Origin: Nocardiopsis sp. CNR-923
GTDB lineage: Bacteria > Actinomycetota > Actinomycetes > Streptosporangiales > Streptosporangiaceae
Length of the DNA stretch: 64,000 nucleotides
Reading direction: 5' to 3'
NCBI RefSeq assembly: GCF_001942255.1
Contig: NZ_MKKC01000087.1
Coordinates: forward strand, 62,001 to 126,000
Every line of letters begins with the position of its first letter. Position 1 is the stretch's first letter. The position numbers and the translations under genes were made by a program. The notes under the pieces are model-generated. The model did no database searches. It saw only the letters and a program-made list of their open reading frames with translations, and was not told the origin of the DNA. Positions 56,757 to 64,000 of the stretch are shown here, piece by piece.

Positions 56757-58018
56757 ATGCGTTCCCCCACCCCCCGAAGAATCCTCGCCCCCCTCGCCGC
56801 CGGAGCGCTCGTCCTCGGGCTGCTCAGCCCCGCCAGCGCCCAGACCGCCGACGCCCCCGCCCTGTACGAGGTCAGCGGAGTGTCGACGGCTCAGGAACGG
56901 ACCGAGATCGCCTCGGCCGGCGCGGCGATCGACGACATCGGCTCCGACACGGTGCTCGTCACCGCGACGATCGAGACCGCCCGGACCATCGACGCCCTCG
57001 GGTACGAGGTCACCGAGTTCGACCCGCCCACCACGCTGCGCTCCCCCGACCCCGGGTACACCACGTACTCCGAGTTGCGCGACGCCGTGGACCAGGTGGT
57101 CTCCCAGAACCCGGACATCGCCTCCCAGTCCGTCTACGGGCACTCCTACCAGGGCCGCGAACTGATCGCGATCAAGATCAGCGACAACGTCGGCTCCGAC
57201 GAGGATGAGCCCGAAGTCCTGTTCACGCACTCGCAGCACGCCCGCGAGCATCTGACGGTCGAGATGGCCGTCTACCTGATGGAGCTGCTCACCAGCGAGT
57301 ACGGCTCCGACACGAGGATCACCGACCTGGTCGACGACCGGGAGATCTGGATCCTGCCCATGGTCAACCCCGACGGCGCCGAGTACGACATGGCGGGCTC
57401 GTCGTGGCGCAACTGGCGCAAGAACCGGCAGCCCAACTCGGGTTCGTCGTACGTCGGCACCGACCTCAACCGCAACTGGGACTACAACTGGGGCTGCTGC
57501 GGCGGTTCGTCGGGCAGCACGTCGAGCCAGACCTACCGCGGCACCGCCCCCGAGTCCGCCCCCGAGGTGTCGGAGGTCGCCGACTTCGTCCGGAGCCGGG
57601 TGGTCGGCGGCGAGCAGCAGATCACGTCGGCGATCGACTTCCACACCTACAGCGAACTGATCCTGTGGCCGTTCGGCTACACCTACAGCGAAGTCACGAA
57701 CGGGATGAACCGTGACGATACGACACCCACGAGGAACTCGGCACGTACATGGCCCAAGCCAACGGGTACACGCCGCAGCAGTCCAGCGACCTGTACCTGA
57801 CGGACGGGACGATCAACGACTGGCTGTGGGGCGACCAGCGGATCGTCAACTTCACCTACGAGATGTATCCGAGCAGCTTCTGGGGCGGGGGCTTCTACCC
57901 GCCGTCCTCGGTGATCGACCGGGAGACCGCGCGCAACCGTGAGGCGGTCCTGCGTCTGCTCGACTACGCCGACTGCCCGTACCGCATCATCGGCGAGGAG
58001 GACTCCTACTGCGGCTGA
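56757..58018 (+). CDS. Secreted M14 zinc carboxypeptidase (one base missing near 57718)
   Basis: About 420 residues. The signal peptide ends near ASAQTADA. The zinc site is [10 protein letters not shown] (His161, Glu164); the second histidine is in [17 protein letters not shown]. The substrate Arg is in [16 protein letters not shown]. After the break (GACGATACGAC, one base short) the rest of the barrel follows: [25 protein letters not shown] (in part), containing the catalytic Glu. GGAGG precedes the ATG. It cleaves C-terminal residues of extracellular peptides and is unrelated to purine catabolism. Confidence 0.88.
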
Positions 58019-58030
58019 GCCGCTCGGCAC

Positions 58031-58070
58031 GGTACGGTCCCGGGGCGCGATCGCGCCCCGGGACCGTACC
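58031..58070. terminator. Strong bidirectional terminator
   Basis: Perfect 18-bp stem (58031-58048 with 58053-58070) with a GATC loop, 12 bases after the carboxypeptidase stop and 11 before the allB stop on the other strand. Confidence 0.85.
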
Positions 58071-58081
58071 GGCTCCGGAGC

Positions 58082-59425
58082 TCAGCCCCGGGTCAACAGC
58101 CGACCGGCGGGGGCCTCCAGGTCGACGTCGGCGCCGCGCAGGATCGTGCGGCGCACCCGGCCCACCAGATCGGCTCCGTCGTAGGCGCTCACCGGGTTCC
58201 TGTGCTGAAGGTCCCGCGCGACCACGTGCAGCGTCTCCTCCGGGGCCACGATCGCGAAGTCCGCGTCGCCTCCCCCGACGATCGAGCCCTTGCCCTCGAC
58301 CCCGGCGACCCGCGCCGGGCCGGAGGACATCCACCGCACGACGTCCTCCAGCGGCACCCCGCGCCGACGCGCCTCGGTCCACACCGCGCTGAAGCCCACC
58401 TGGAGCCCGGACACCCCGCCCCAAGCCGTGCCGAAGTCCCCCGTGTCCAGGTTCTTCAGGTCCGGTGTGCTCGGCGAGTGGTCGCTGACCACGCAGTCGA
58501 TCAGACCGTCCGACAGCGCCCGCCACAGCAGGTCGCGGTTGGCGTGGCCGCGGATCGGCGGACAGCACTTGAACTGGGTGGCCCCGGCGGGGATCGCCTC
58601 GGCCTCCAGGGTCAGGTAGTGCGGACACGTCTCCACGGTCAGCGGCACGCCGTCCGCACGGGCTCGGGCGATCAGCGGCAGCGCCGAGGCGCTGGACAGG
58701 TGCAGGATGTGCGCGCGGGTACCGGTCCGGCGCGCGGTCTCGATGACCAGCGCGATCGCCTCGTGCTCGGCCGCGTCGGGGCGCGAGGCCAGGAAGGCCG
58801 CGTACTCGCGCCCCGACGCGGCGGGCGCCCCGACTAGGACCGAGGGGTCCTCGGCGTGCACGATGATCTGGCCGCCGAACCCGCCGATCGCCGCCGCCGC
58901 CGTGCGCAGCTGGTCGGGCGACAGGTGCCCGAACTCGTCCACGCCGGACGGCGACAGGAACGCCTTGAACCCGTACACGCCCCGCTCGTGCAGCGCCCGC
59001 AGCTCCTCGGTGGCGCCGGGGGCGCAGTTCTCGGGCACGGCCCCGCCCCAGAACCCGACGTCCACCGCGACCTGGTCGCGCGCCACGGAGCGCTTGACGT
59101 CCAGGCCGTGCACGGTGGTGGTCGGGGGCACACTGTTGAGCGGCATGTCGACGATCGTGGTCACACCGCCCAGCGCGGCGGCGCGCGTGGCGCTGGCGAA
59201 GCCCTCCCACTCGGTGCGGCCGGGCTCGTTGACGTGCACGTGGGAGTCGACCAGGCCCGGCAGCAGCACCTCGTCCTCGGCCAGGACGATCTCCCTGGCG
59301 GCACTGGCGACCGCGTCCGCGCCTGGTAGGACGGCGGTGATCCGCCCGTCGGTGACGGCGACGGTCACCGGCCGCACGCCCTCGGGGGTGACGGCGCGCC
59401 GGGCGCGCAGAACGAGGGTGGTCAT
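58082..59425 (-). CDS. allB: Allantoinase
   Basis: A 447-residue amidohydrolase opening allantoin to allantoate. Metal ligands: His62/His64 ([10 protein letters not shown]), the carboxylated Lys154 ([11 protein letters not shown]), [14 protein letters not shown] and [10 protein letters not shown] with the catalytic Asp. Its ATG overlaps the stop of the DUF6986 gene (TGATG), so the two are coupled. No allantoicase gene is seen. Confidence 0.94.
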   Translation of the reverse strand: MTTLVLRARRAVTPEGVRPVTVAVTDGRITAVLPGADAVASAAREIVLAEDEVLLPGLVDSHVHVNEPGRTEWEGFASATRAAALGGVTTIVDMPLNSVPPTTTVHGLDVKRSVARDQVAVDVGFWGGAVPENCAPGATEELRALHERGVYGFKAFLSPSGVDEFGHLSPDQLRTAAAAIGGFGGQIIVHAEDPSVLVGAPAASGREYAAFLASRPDAAEHEAIALVIETARRTGTRAHILHLSSASALPLIARARADGVPLTVETCPHYLTLEAEAIPAGATQFKCCPPIRGHANRDLLWRALSDGLIDCVVSDHSPSTPDLKNLDTGDFGTAWGGVSGLQVGFSAVWTEARRRGVPLEDVVRWMSSGPARVAGVEGKGSIVGGGDADFAIVAPEETLHVVARDLQHRNPVSAYDGADLVGRVRRTILRGADVDLEAPAGRLLTRG

Positions 59426-60705
59426 CACTGCTCCTGTCCGACTCGGCGGGTGGCCAGGCCCAGCAGGGTGGCCGCGTCCGTCCCCGTGCGCTCCTCGACC
59501 TCGGCCTCGTCGAGAGCACCGCAGCGCACCCCGTTGACCAGGGCCGACGCCAGCGCCTGCGCGGTGGCGGGCTCGTCCATGACGCCGCCGGCCACGGCGC
59601 CGAAGTAGGCCCTCAGACGGGCCGCGGCGGGGGCGAAGGCCTCCCGGTAGAAGGCGTAGACAGCCAGGAACCGCATGGGCAGCTGGCCCGGGTGCAGGTC
59701 CCAACCCTGGTAGTACCCGCGTTCCAGGGACCGGCGGACCAGCCCGGCGTGCAGCCGCCAGGCCCGGTGGACGTCGGCGCGCCCGCCCACGGGCAGAACG
59801 TTGCTGCCCCCGTCGGAGAGCCACACGCCGGTACCCGCGGCGGCCAGTTGCATGACCGCCTTGGCGTGGTCGGCGACCGGGTGGGCCAGGCTCTGGTAGG
59901 CGGCGGTGATCCCGCAGGCCGCGCTGTAGTCGTAGGTGCCGTAGTGCAGGGCGCTCGCCCGGCCCTGACCCGCGCCGATCATCCGGGCCACGGCGGCCGT
60001 GCCGTCCTGGAGCAGGATCGACTGGGGGGTTTCGATCTGGAGCTCGAACCGCAGACGGCCCTGGGGCAGATCGAACCGCCGCTCCAGCCGGTCGCAGACC
60101 CAGGCCATGGCCTCGACCTGTTCGACGGAGGTGATCTTGGGGAGCGTGAGGACGAGGTTGTCCGGCAGGGAACCGTGGCGCTCCAGGAGGGTCTGGAGGA
60201 ACAGGGTGAGGCTACGGACCCCGCGGTGCCGTCCAACGGCCTCCATGCCCTTCATCCGGATGCCGAAGTAGGGGGTGGCGGCGCCCGCGGCGAGGTCGGC
60301 GCAGAAGGCTTCCGCGGCGGCGGCGACGTCGGCGTCCTCAGCCTCGTCGCCGCGGTTGCCGTAGCCGTCCTCCAGGTCGGCGCGCAGGTCCTCGATCGGC
60401 TCCCGGGTGAGCTTGGCGCGCACGCGCGGCAGCGCCTCGGCGACGGCGGACTCGCTCAGCCCAGTGATCTCGACCAGGTCGACGGCCTTCGGGGCGAACT
60501 CGTCGAGGGCTTCCAGGGCCTCGCGCCCCCAGTCGGCCGCCAGGCCGGGACGGATCCGGTCGGCGGGGACGTAGACGGTGTGCACCGGTTGGCGCGCGGT
60601 GTTGGCGCCGGGGTACTCACGGGCCAGGCGCGCGTCAGCGTCGGCCAGGCGAGCGTCCAACGCCGCCGTGAGCTCGTCGAGGGACAGGGGATCCTCCGCT
60701 GTCAC
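59425..60705 (-). CDS. DUF6986 aldolase-like protein (HpcH/HpaI clan)
   Basis: A 426-residue protein of the DUF6986 family, TIM-barrel aldolase/lyase relatives. Family stretches: [63 protein letters not shown] (acidic metal-binding residues), [17 protein letters not shown] and [17 protein letters not shown]. The GTG at 60705 has AGAGGA upstream. It is the first gene of an operon with allB, preceded by two operator sites. Its reaction is not known; glyoxylate-linked chemistry in allantoin breakdown is my inference. Confidence 0.82.
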   Translation of the reverse strand: MTAEDPLSLDELTAALDARLADADARLAREYPGANTARQPVHTVYVPADRIRPGLAADWGREALEALDEFAPKAVDLVEITGLSESAVAEALPRVRAKLTREPIEDLRADLEDGYGNRGDEAEDADVAAAAEAFCADLAAGAATPYFGIRMKGMEAVGRHRGVRSLTLFLQTLLERHGSLPDNLVLTLPKITSVEQVEAMAWVCDRLERRFDLPQGRLRFELQIETPQSILLQDGTAAVARMIGAGQGRASALHYGTYDYSAACGITAAYQSLAHPVADHAKAVMQLAAAGTGVWLSDGGSNVLPVGGRADVHRAWRLHAGLVRRSLERGYYQGWDLHPGQLPMRFLAVYAFYREAFAPAAARLRAYFGAVAGGVMDEPATAQALASALVNGVRCGALDEAEVEERTGTDAATLLGLATRRVGQEQ

Positions 60706-60761
60706 GTTGCGGTTCCTCTCCGTAGGGGTGGCCCGGCCTCCCGAAGAAAGGCCTGCCATAA

Positions 60762-60797
60762 TTCCTATATGCGGATGCTAACTTCTGCGATTCGGAA
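60762..60797. promoter_or_regulatory. Two operators before DUF6986-allB
   Basis: TTCCTATATGCGGAT (60762-60776) and TTCTGCGATTCGGAA (60783-60797) are 21 bp apart and match TTCYGCGATRCGRAA (the first weakly). They lie about 60-90 bases upstream of the GTG start. Confidence 0.7.
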
Positions 60798-60908
60798 TAA
60801 CAAGAGCTCAGCGGTACCAGAGGCGCCCCGATCGCCCCGACCCGTTGCGCTTGGGGCAGCGTCACGTGACCGTGCCGTGCTATAGAGGACGCAGAGATGG
60901 GAAGTACT

Positions 60909-60923
60909 TTTCGTATCGCAGAA
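60909..60923. promoter_or_regulatory. Operator before the IclR gene
   Basis: TTTCGTATCGCAGAA, whose reverse complement TTCTGCGATACGAAA fits the consensus, lies 42 bases upstream of the regulator's TTG start: probable autoregulation. Confidence 0.7.
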
Positions 60924-60965
60924 TTAAGACCGTGACCGCACGGCCTTCACAGGGGAGCATGACCG

Positions 60966-61778
60966 TTGTCAGCCTCGCAGACCACCCAGACCGACACCCC
61001 GTCCCTACCTGAGGAGACCACCAGGCGCGGTCGTTCCGGTGGGGTGCAGTCCCTCGAACGGGCCTTCGCCCTGCTGGAGATCATGGCGGAGGCGGGGGGC
61101 GAGACCTCCCTCAGCCAGCTCGCCGAGTCGTCCCAGCTGCCGCTGCCCACCATCCACCGGATCATCCGGACGCTGGTCGGCAACGGATACGTACGGCAAC
61201 TGCCCTCGCGCCGCTACGCCCTCGGCCCCCGGCTCATCGGTCTGGGCGACAAGGCCTCCCAGATGCTCGGCACCTGGGCCCGCCCCCACCTCGCCCACCT
61301 GGTCGAGGTCCTCGGCGAGACCGCCAACCTGGCGATGCTCGACGGCGACAAGGTCATCTACGTGGCCCAGGTGCCGTCGCCGCACGCCATGCGCATGTTC
61401 ACCGAGGTCGGCCGACGCGTCCTCCCGCACTCGGCCGGGGTCGGCAAGGCCCTTCTGTCCCAGCTGAGCGACGAGGAGGCACTGGCGACCGTGCGCCGCA
61501 CCGGCATGCCCGCAGCGACCGACCGCACCATCACCGGCCCCGAGGAGTTCGTCGCCGAACTGCGGCGCGTTCGCGAACGCGGCTTCGCCATCGACGACGG
61601 CGAACAGGAGATCGGCGTGCGCTGCGTGGCGGTTCCCGTGGAGGGCGCGCCCTCCCGGATGGCCGTGTCCGTCTCGGGTCCCGACCGCCGCGTGACCTGG
61701 GACTTCGTCGACCGGGCCGCCCCGCTGGTCCAGGAGGCCGCCCGCACCCTGGCCTGCGACCTCAACCACCAGACCTGA
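60966..61778 (+). CDS. allR: IclR-family regulator, likely AllR
   Basis: A 270-residue regulator with N-terminal winged helix (ERAFALLEIMAEAGGETSLSQLAESSQLP, fragment; HRIIRTLVGNGYVRQL) and C-terminal effector domain (ETANLAMLDGDKVIYVAQV, HSAGVGKALLSQ, RERGFAIDDGEQEIGVRCVAVPV). The start is TTG with GGGGAG upstream. It is divergent from DUF6986-allB and adjacent to all purine-degradation operons. The regulator presumably recognises glyoxylate, allantoate or a related effector; the symbol is by context. Confidence 0.85.
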   Translation: MSASQTTQTDTPSLPEETTRRGRSGGVQSLERAFALLEIMAEAGGETSLSQLAESSQLPLPTIHRIIRTLVGNGYVRQLPSRRYALGPRLIGLGDKASQMLGTWARPHLAHLVEVLGETANLAMLDGDKVIYVAQVPSPHAMRMFTEVGRRVLPHSAGVGKALLSQLSDEEALATVRRTGMPAATDRTITGPEEFVAELRRVRERGFAIDDGEQEIGVRCVAVPVEGAPSRMAVSVSGPDRRVTWDFVDRAAPLVQEAARTLACDLNHQT

Positions 61779-61799
61779 CCGTCCCCGAACGCCGAGCGA

Positions 61800-61822
61800 G
61801 CCGTGACCGCGCTGGTCACGGC
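61800..61822. terminator. Terminator between IclR gene and era
   Basis: GCCGTGACC (61800-61808) pairs with GGTCACGGC (61814-61822), 22 bases past the regulator's stop and facing era. Confidence 0.6.
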
Positions 61823-61921
61823 CCGCATTCTTCGGCCCGGTCACCCCTGGCGGCGCCCCAGGTCCGACGAGCGTGGTGGTGGGCGACGGGCGGGACGAAG
61901 CGGAGCACGGGCCCGAGGAGA

Positions 61922-62890
61922 CTACGTCGGCTGGTCGAAGCCCAGCTTCCGCAGCTGCTTGGGATCGCGCTGCCAGTCCTTGGCCACCCGCACGCGCAGG
62001 TCCAGGAAGACCCGCCGCCCCAGCAGCCCCTCGATCTGCTTGCGCGCCCGCGAGCCGACGTCGCGCAGCCGCGACCCCTTCGACCCGATGACGATCGCCT
62101 TCTGACTGGAACGCTCCACGTACAGCGAGGCGTAGATGTCCACCAGTTCCTTGCCCGGCCTGGTGTTCTCGCGCTCGGTCATCTCGTCCACGACCACGGC
62201 GATCGAGTGCGGCAGCTCGTCGCGCACACCCTCCAACGCGGCCTCGCGCACCAGCTCCGCCACGAGCATCTCGTCGGGCTCGTCGGTCAGGTCGCCGTCC
62301 GGGTACAGCGGCGGCCCCTCCGGCAGATGCGAGCACAGCACGTCCGTCACCGTGTCGAGCTGGAACCCGCCCTCGGCCGAGACCGGCACGATGTCCGCCC
62401 ACTCGCCCAGCTCCTGCGCCGCCAGCAACTGCTCGCCGACGGCCGCCCGGTCGGCCAGGTCGGTCTTGGTGACCAAAGCGACCACCGGCGTGTTGGTCTG
62501 CTCGGCCAACTCCTTGGCGATGTAGGTGTCGCCCCGGCCGATCGGCTCGTTGGCGGGCAGGCAGAACGCGATCACGTCCACCTCGACCAGGGTGGACCGC
62601 ACCAACGAGTCCAGCCGCTCCCCCAACAGCGTGCGCGGCTTGTGCAGGCCGGGCGTGTCCACGATGATCAGCTGCGCGTCGGGCCGGTGGACGATCCCGC
62701 GCACCGTCCGCCGGGTCGTCTGCGGCCGGTTGCTGGTGATCGCCACCTTCTGGCCGACCAGCGCGTTCATCAGCGTGGACTTGCCCACGTTGGGACGGCC
62801 CACGAAGCAGGCGAACCCGCTGCGGTGGCCCTCCGGATAAGAGGGCGCGGGCAGCGGAAGCCGCAGCTTCTCCAGGTCGAGGTCGTTCAT
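61922..62890 (-). CDS. era: GTPase Era
   Basis: A 322-residue GTPase for 16S rRNA maturation and 30S assembly. G1 GRPNVGKST (31-39), G3 DTPGLHKPR, G4 TKTD, and the C-terminal KH domain (VERSSQKAIVIGSKGSRLRDV, RVFLDLRVRVAKDWQRD; fragments). Starts ATG at 62890. Next to the deaminase-like and CNNM genes, the normal actinobacterial order. Confidence 0.96.
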   Translation of the reverse strand: MNDLDLEKLRLPLPAPSYPEGHRSGFACFVGRPNVGKSTLMNALVGQKVAITSNRPQTTRRTVRGIVHRPDAQLIIVDTPGLHKPRTLLGERLDSLVRSTLVEVDVIAFCLPANEPIGRGDTYIAKELAEQTNTPVVALVTKTDLADRAAVGEQLLAAQELGEWADIVPVSAEGGFQLDTVTDVLCSHLPEGPPLYPDGDLTDEPDEMLVAELVREAALEGVRDELPHSIAVVVDEMTERENTRPGKELVDIYASLYVERSSQKAIVIGSKGSRLRDVGSRARKQIEGLLGRRVFLDLRVRVAKDWQRDPKQLRKLGFDQPT

Positions 62891-62899
62891 CTGTCCTAC

Positions 62900-63244
62900 T
62901 CAGCGCCGGGTGATGCTCGCGGGCACCCCGTCGGGGGCCGCGATCACCACCACCTGGGTCTTCAGGTCGTCCGCGACAGCGCGGTCGGCCTCGTTCAGTT
63001 CCTTGGACTCGGTCACCACCACCGCGGCCTCCAGTGCGGAGGCCTCGCTGGACACGGCCGCGGCGACGGCCGCCTGCAAGGCGGTGAGCCTGAGCGAGGG
63101 CAGCGACACCGTCGTCGCGACGTAGGTGCGCCCGGTCTCGTCGCGCACCGCCGCGCCCTCGGCCGCCGCGTTGCGGGCCCGGGATGCCCGGGCGAGGGTG
63201 ATGAGCTTGCCGTCCTCGGGGCCCAGCCCCGTCGTGTCCGTCAC
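62900..63244 (-). CDS. Cytidine-deaminase-like protein without zinc motif
   Basis: A 114-residue protein with the layout of cytidine deaminases (DGKLITLARASRARNAAAEGAAVRD, GRTYVATTVSLPSLRLTALQ, fragments), but the HAE and PCxxC zinc motifs are absent. It therefore should not deaminate. Its GTG overlaps the CNNM stop (GTGA), so it is co-translated with that gene and precedes era by 9 bases. Role unknown. Confidence 0.7.
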   Translation of the reverse strand: MTDTTGLGPEDGKLITLARASRARNAAAEGAAVRDETGRTYVATTVSLPSLRLTALQAAVAAAVSSEASALEAAVVVTESKELNEADRAVADDLKTQVVVIAAPDGVPASITRR

Positions 63245-64000
63245 TGCTCCGTGCTCCTTACGTCCTCGTTCTTCCCCTGGCCCCCGAGCACGCCCTCCCC
63301 GTCGGTCAGGCGTTCCACCAGGGCCGTGGTCAGGCGGTTCCGACGACCGCCCCGACCCTCCAGGGTGAGTCTGAGACCAGCGTATTGCGCCTGCGCGCCG
63401 CCGGCGGGGACCCGGCCCAGCACGTACGCCACCAGACCGCCGACCGTCTCCACCTCCGGAGCCTCCAGGTCCAGGTCGGGGAAGAGCTCGGCGAGCTCGC
63501 CCAGCGGCAGCCGAGCGGTCACCCGCACCCGCGTCTCGTCCAGCCACTGCACCGGCGGGATCTCGTGGTCGTACTCGTCGGTGATCTCCCCGACGATCTC
63601 CTCCACGATGTCCTCCAGCGTCACCAGGCCCGCCGTGCCGCCGTACTCGTCGATGGCCACGGCGACGTGGTTGCGCTGCTGCTGCATCTCGCGCAGAAGT
63701 TCGTCGATCGGCTTGGTGTCGGGGACGTAGGTGGCCGAACGCATCACGTCCGCCGCGGTCATCGCGGGCTCGGTTCCCCCGCCAGCGGTCGCCGACCAGC
63801 GGTCGCGCAACCGCTCCACGAGGTCCTTGAGGTAGACGATGCCGACCACGTCGTCCTCGTCCTCACCCGTCACCGGGATCCGCGAGTAGCCGCTGGCCAG
63901 TGCCAGCGACAGGACCGCGTCGCGTCCGCGTCCCGGTTGGTGAACACGATGTCGGGGCGTGGCACCATGACCTCGCGCACGGAGGTGTCGTCGAGTTTGA
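63241..64000 (-). CDS. CNNM/CorC-like CBS-domain protein, 5' end off the window (one base missing near 63920)
   Basis: Only the C-terminal ~250 residues are present. They include CBS segments (SVREVMVPRPDIVFTN, DADAVLSLALASGYSRIPV after a base is restored, IVYLKDL), NHVAVAIDEYGGTAGLVTLEDIVEEIVGEI, and the CorC/HlyC transporter-associated C-terminal domain (LPLGELAELFPDLDLEA). Such proteins influence Mg2+/Co2+ transport. The N-terminal CNNM membrane domain lies beyond 64000. Confidence 0.85.
   Translation of the reverse strand, partial: QTRRHLRARGHGATPRHRVHQPGRGRDAVLSLALASGYSRIPVTGEDEDDVVGIVYLKDLVERLRDRWSATAGGGTEPAMTAADVMRSATYVPDTKPIDELLREMQQQRNHVAVAIDEYGGTAGLVTLEDIVEEIVGEITDEYDHEIPPVQWLDETRVRVTARLPLGELAELFPDLDLEAPEVETVGGLVAYVLGRVPAGGAQAQYAGLRLTLEGRGGRRNRLTTALVERLTDGEGVLGGQGKNEDVRSTEQ

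Overview
The window is very GC-rich DNA of an actinomycete. The evidence is strong G/C codon-third-position bias, frequent GTG starts, ATGA/GTGA gene overlaps, XRE-DUF5753/DUF397 pairs, a DUF6879 protein, a snapalysin-type protease and a dnaG-sigma pair next to dgt. The gene set fits a Streptosporangiales/Nocardiopsaceae-like chromosome, but this is an inference because no rRNA is present.

Layout. 0-8.3 kb: tRNA(CAU), malate dehydrogenase, a DEAD/DEAH helicase, a split RibD (deaminase plus reductase), a methyltransferase, tRNA-Asn and two small proteins. 8.4-20.2 kb: a long FAD/Fe-S D-lactate-dehydrogenase-like enzyme, a GH18 protein, a primary-type sigma factor, DnaG primase, a LacI regulator, dGTPase and a YdcF protein with a repeat-bearing N-terminus. 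20.5-26.8 kb: pyruvate phosphate dikinase, hemolysin III, snapalysin, an SGNH esterase and an AraC regulator. 26.8-35.7 kb is the accessory part: two XRE/DUF5753 units of opposite orientation around a Cys-tailed protein and an APH-type kinase, an internally duplicated small protein with DUF6879, a PadR-permease pair, a perfect 30-bp inverted repeat and a gatA remnant. 35.7-48 kb: glycyl-tRNA synthetase, a very large CDP-glycerol transferase, a Zur-controlled znuCB-zur operon, and an SGNH-uppS-recO chain. 48-50 kb: leuA behind a leucine-rich leader peptide. 50-62 kb: purine catabolism (gcl, garR, hyi; uraD, uraH, uricase; allB and DUF6986; an IclR regulator), interrupted by an M14 carboxypeptidase. 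62-64 kb: era, a cytidine-deaminase-like protein and a CNNM/CBS protein cut by the window edge.

How genes work together. Uricase, UraH and UraD turn urate into allantoin and AllB opens allantoin to allantoate. Glyoxylate released further on is condensed by Gcl to tartronate semialdehyde, which Hyi and GarR interconvert or reduce to glycerate. A shared 15-bp palindrome (TTCYGCGATRCGRAA) lies before hyi, uraD, the DUF6986-allB pair and the IclR gene, so these look like one regulon. No allantoicase and no canonical malate synthase are seen here; DUF6986 occupies that position.

Quality caveat. About 23 otherwise well-conserved reading frames are interrupted, and every one is restored by adding a single base, mostly in a short G or C run. 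They include mdh, dnaG, dgt, gcl and garR. I treat these as missing bases in the sequence rather than pseudogenes and give full-gene coordinates; lengths quoted for them are after adding that base. The gatA and permease remnants are the only pieces that look truly decayed.
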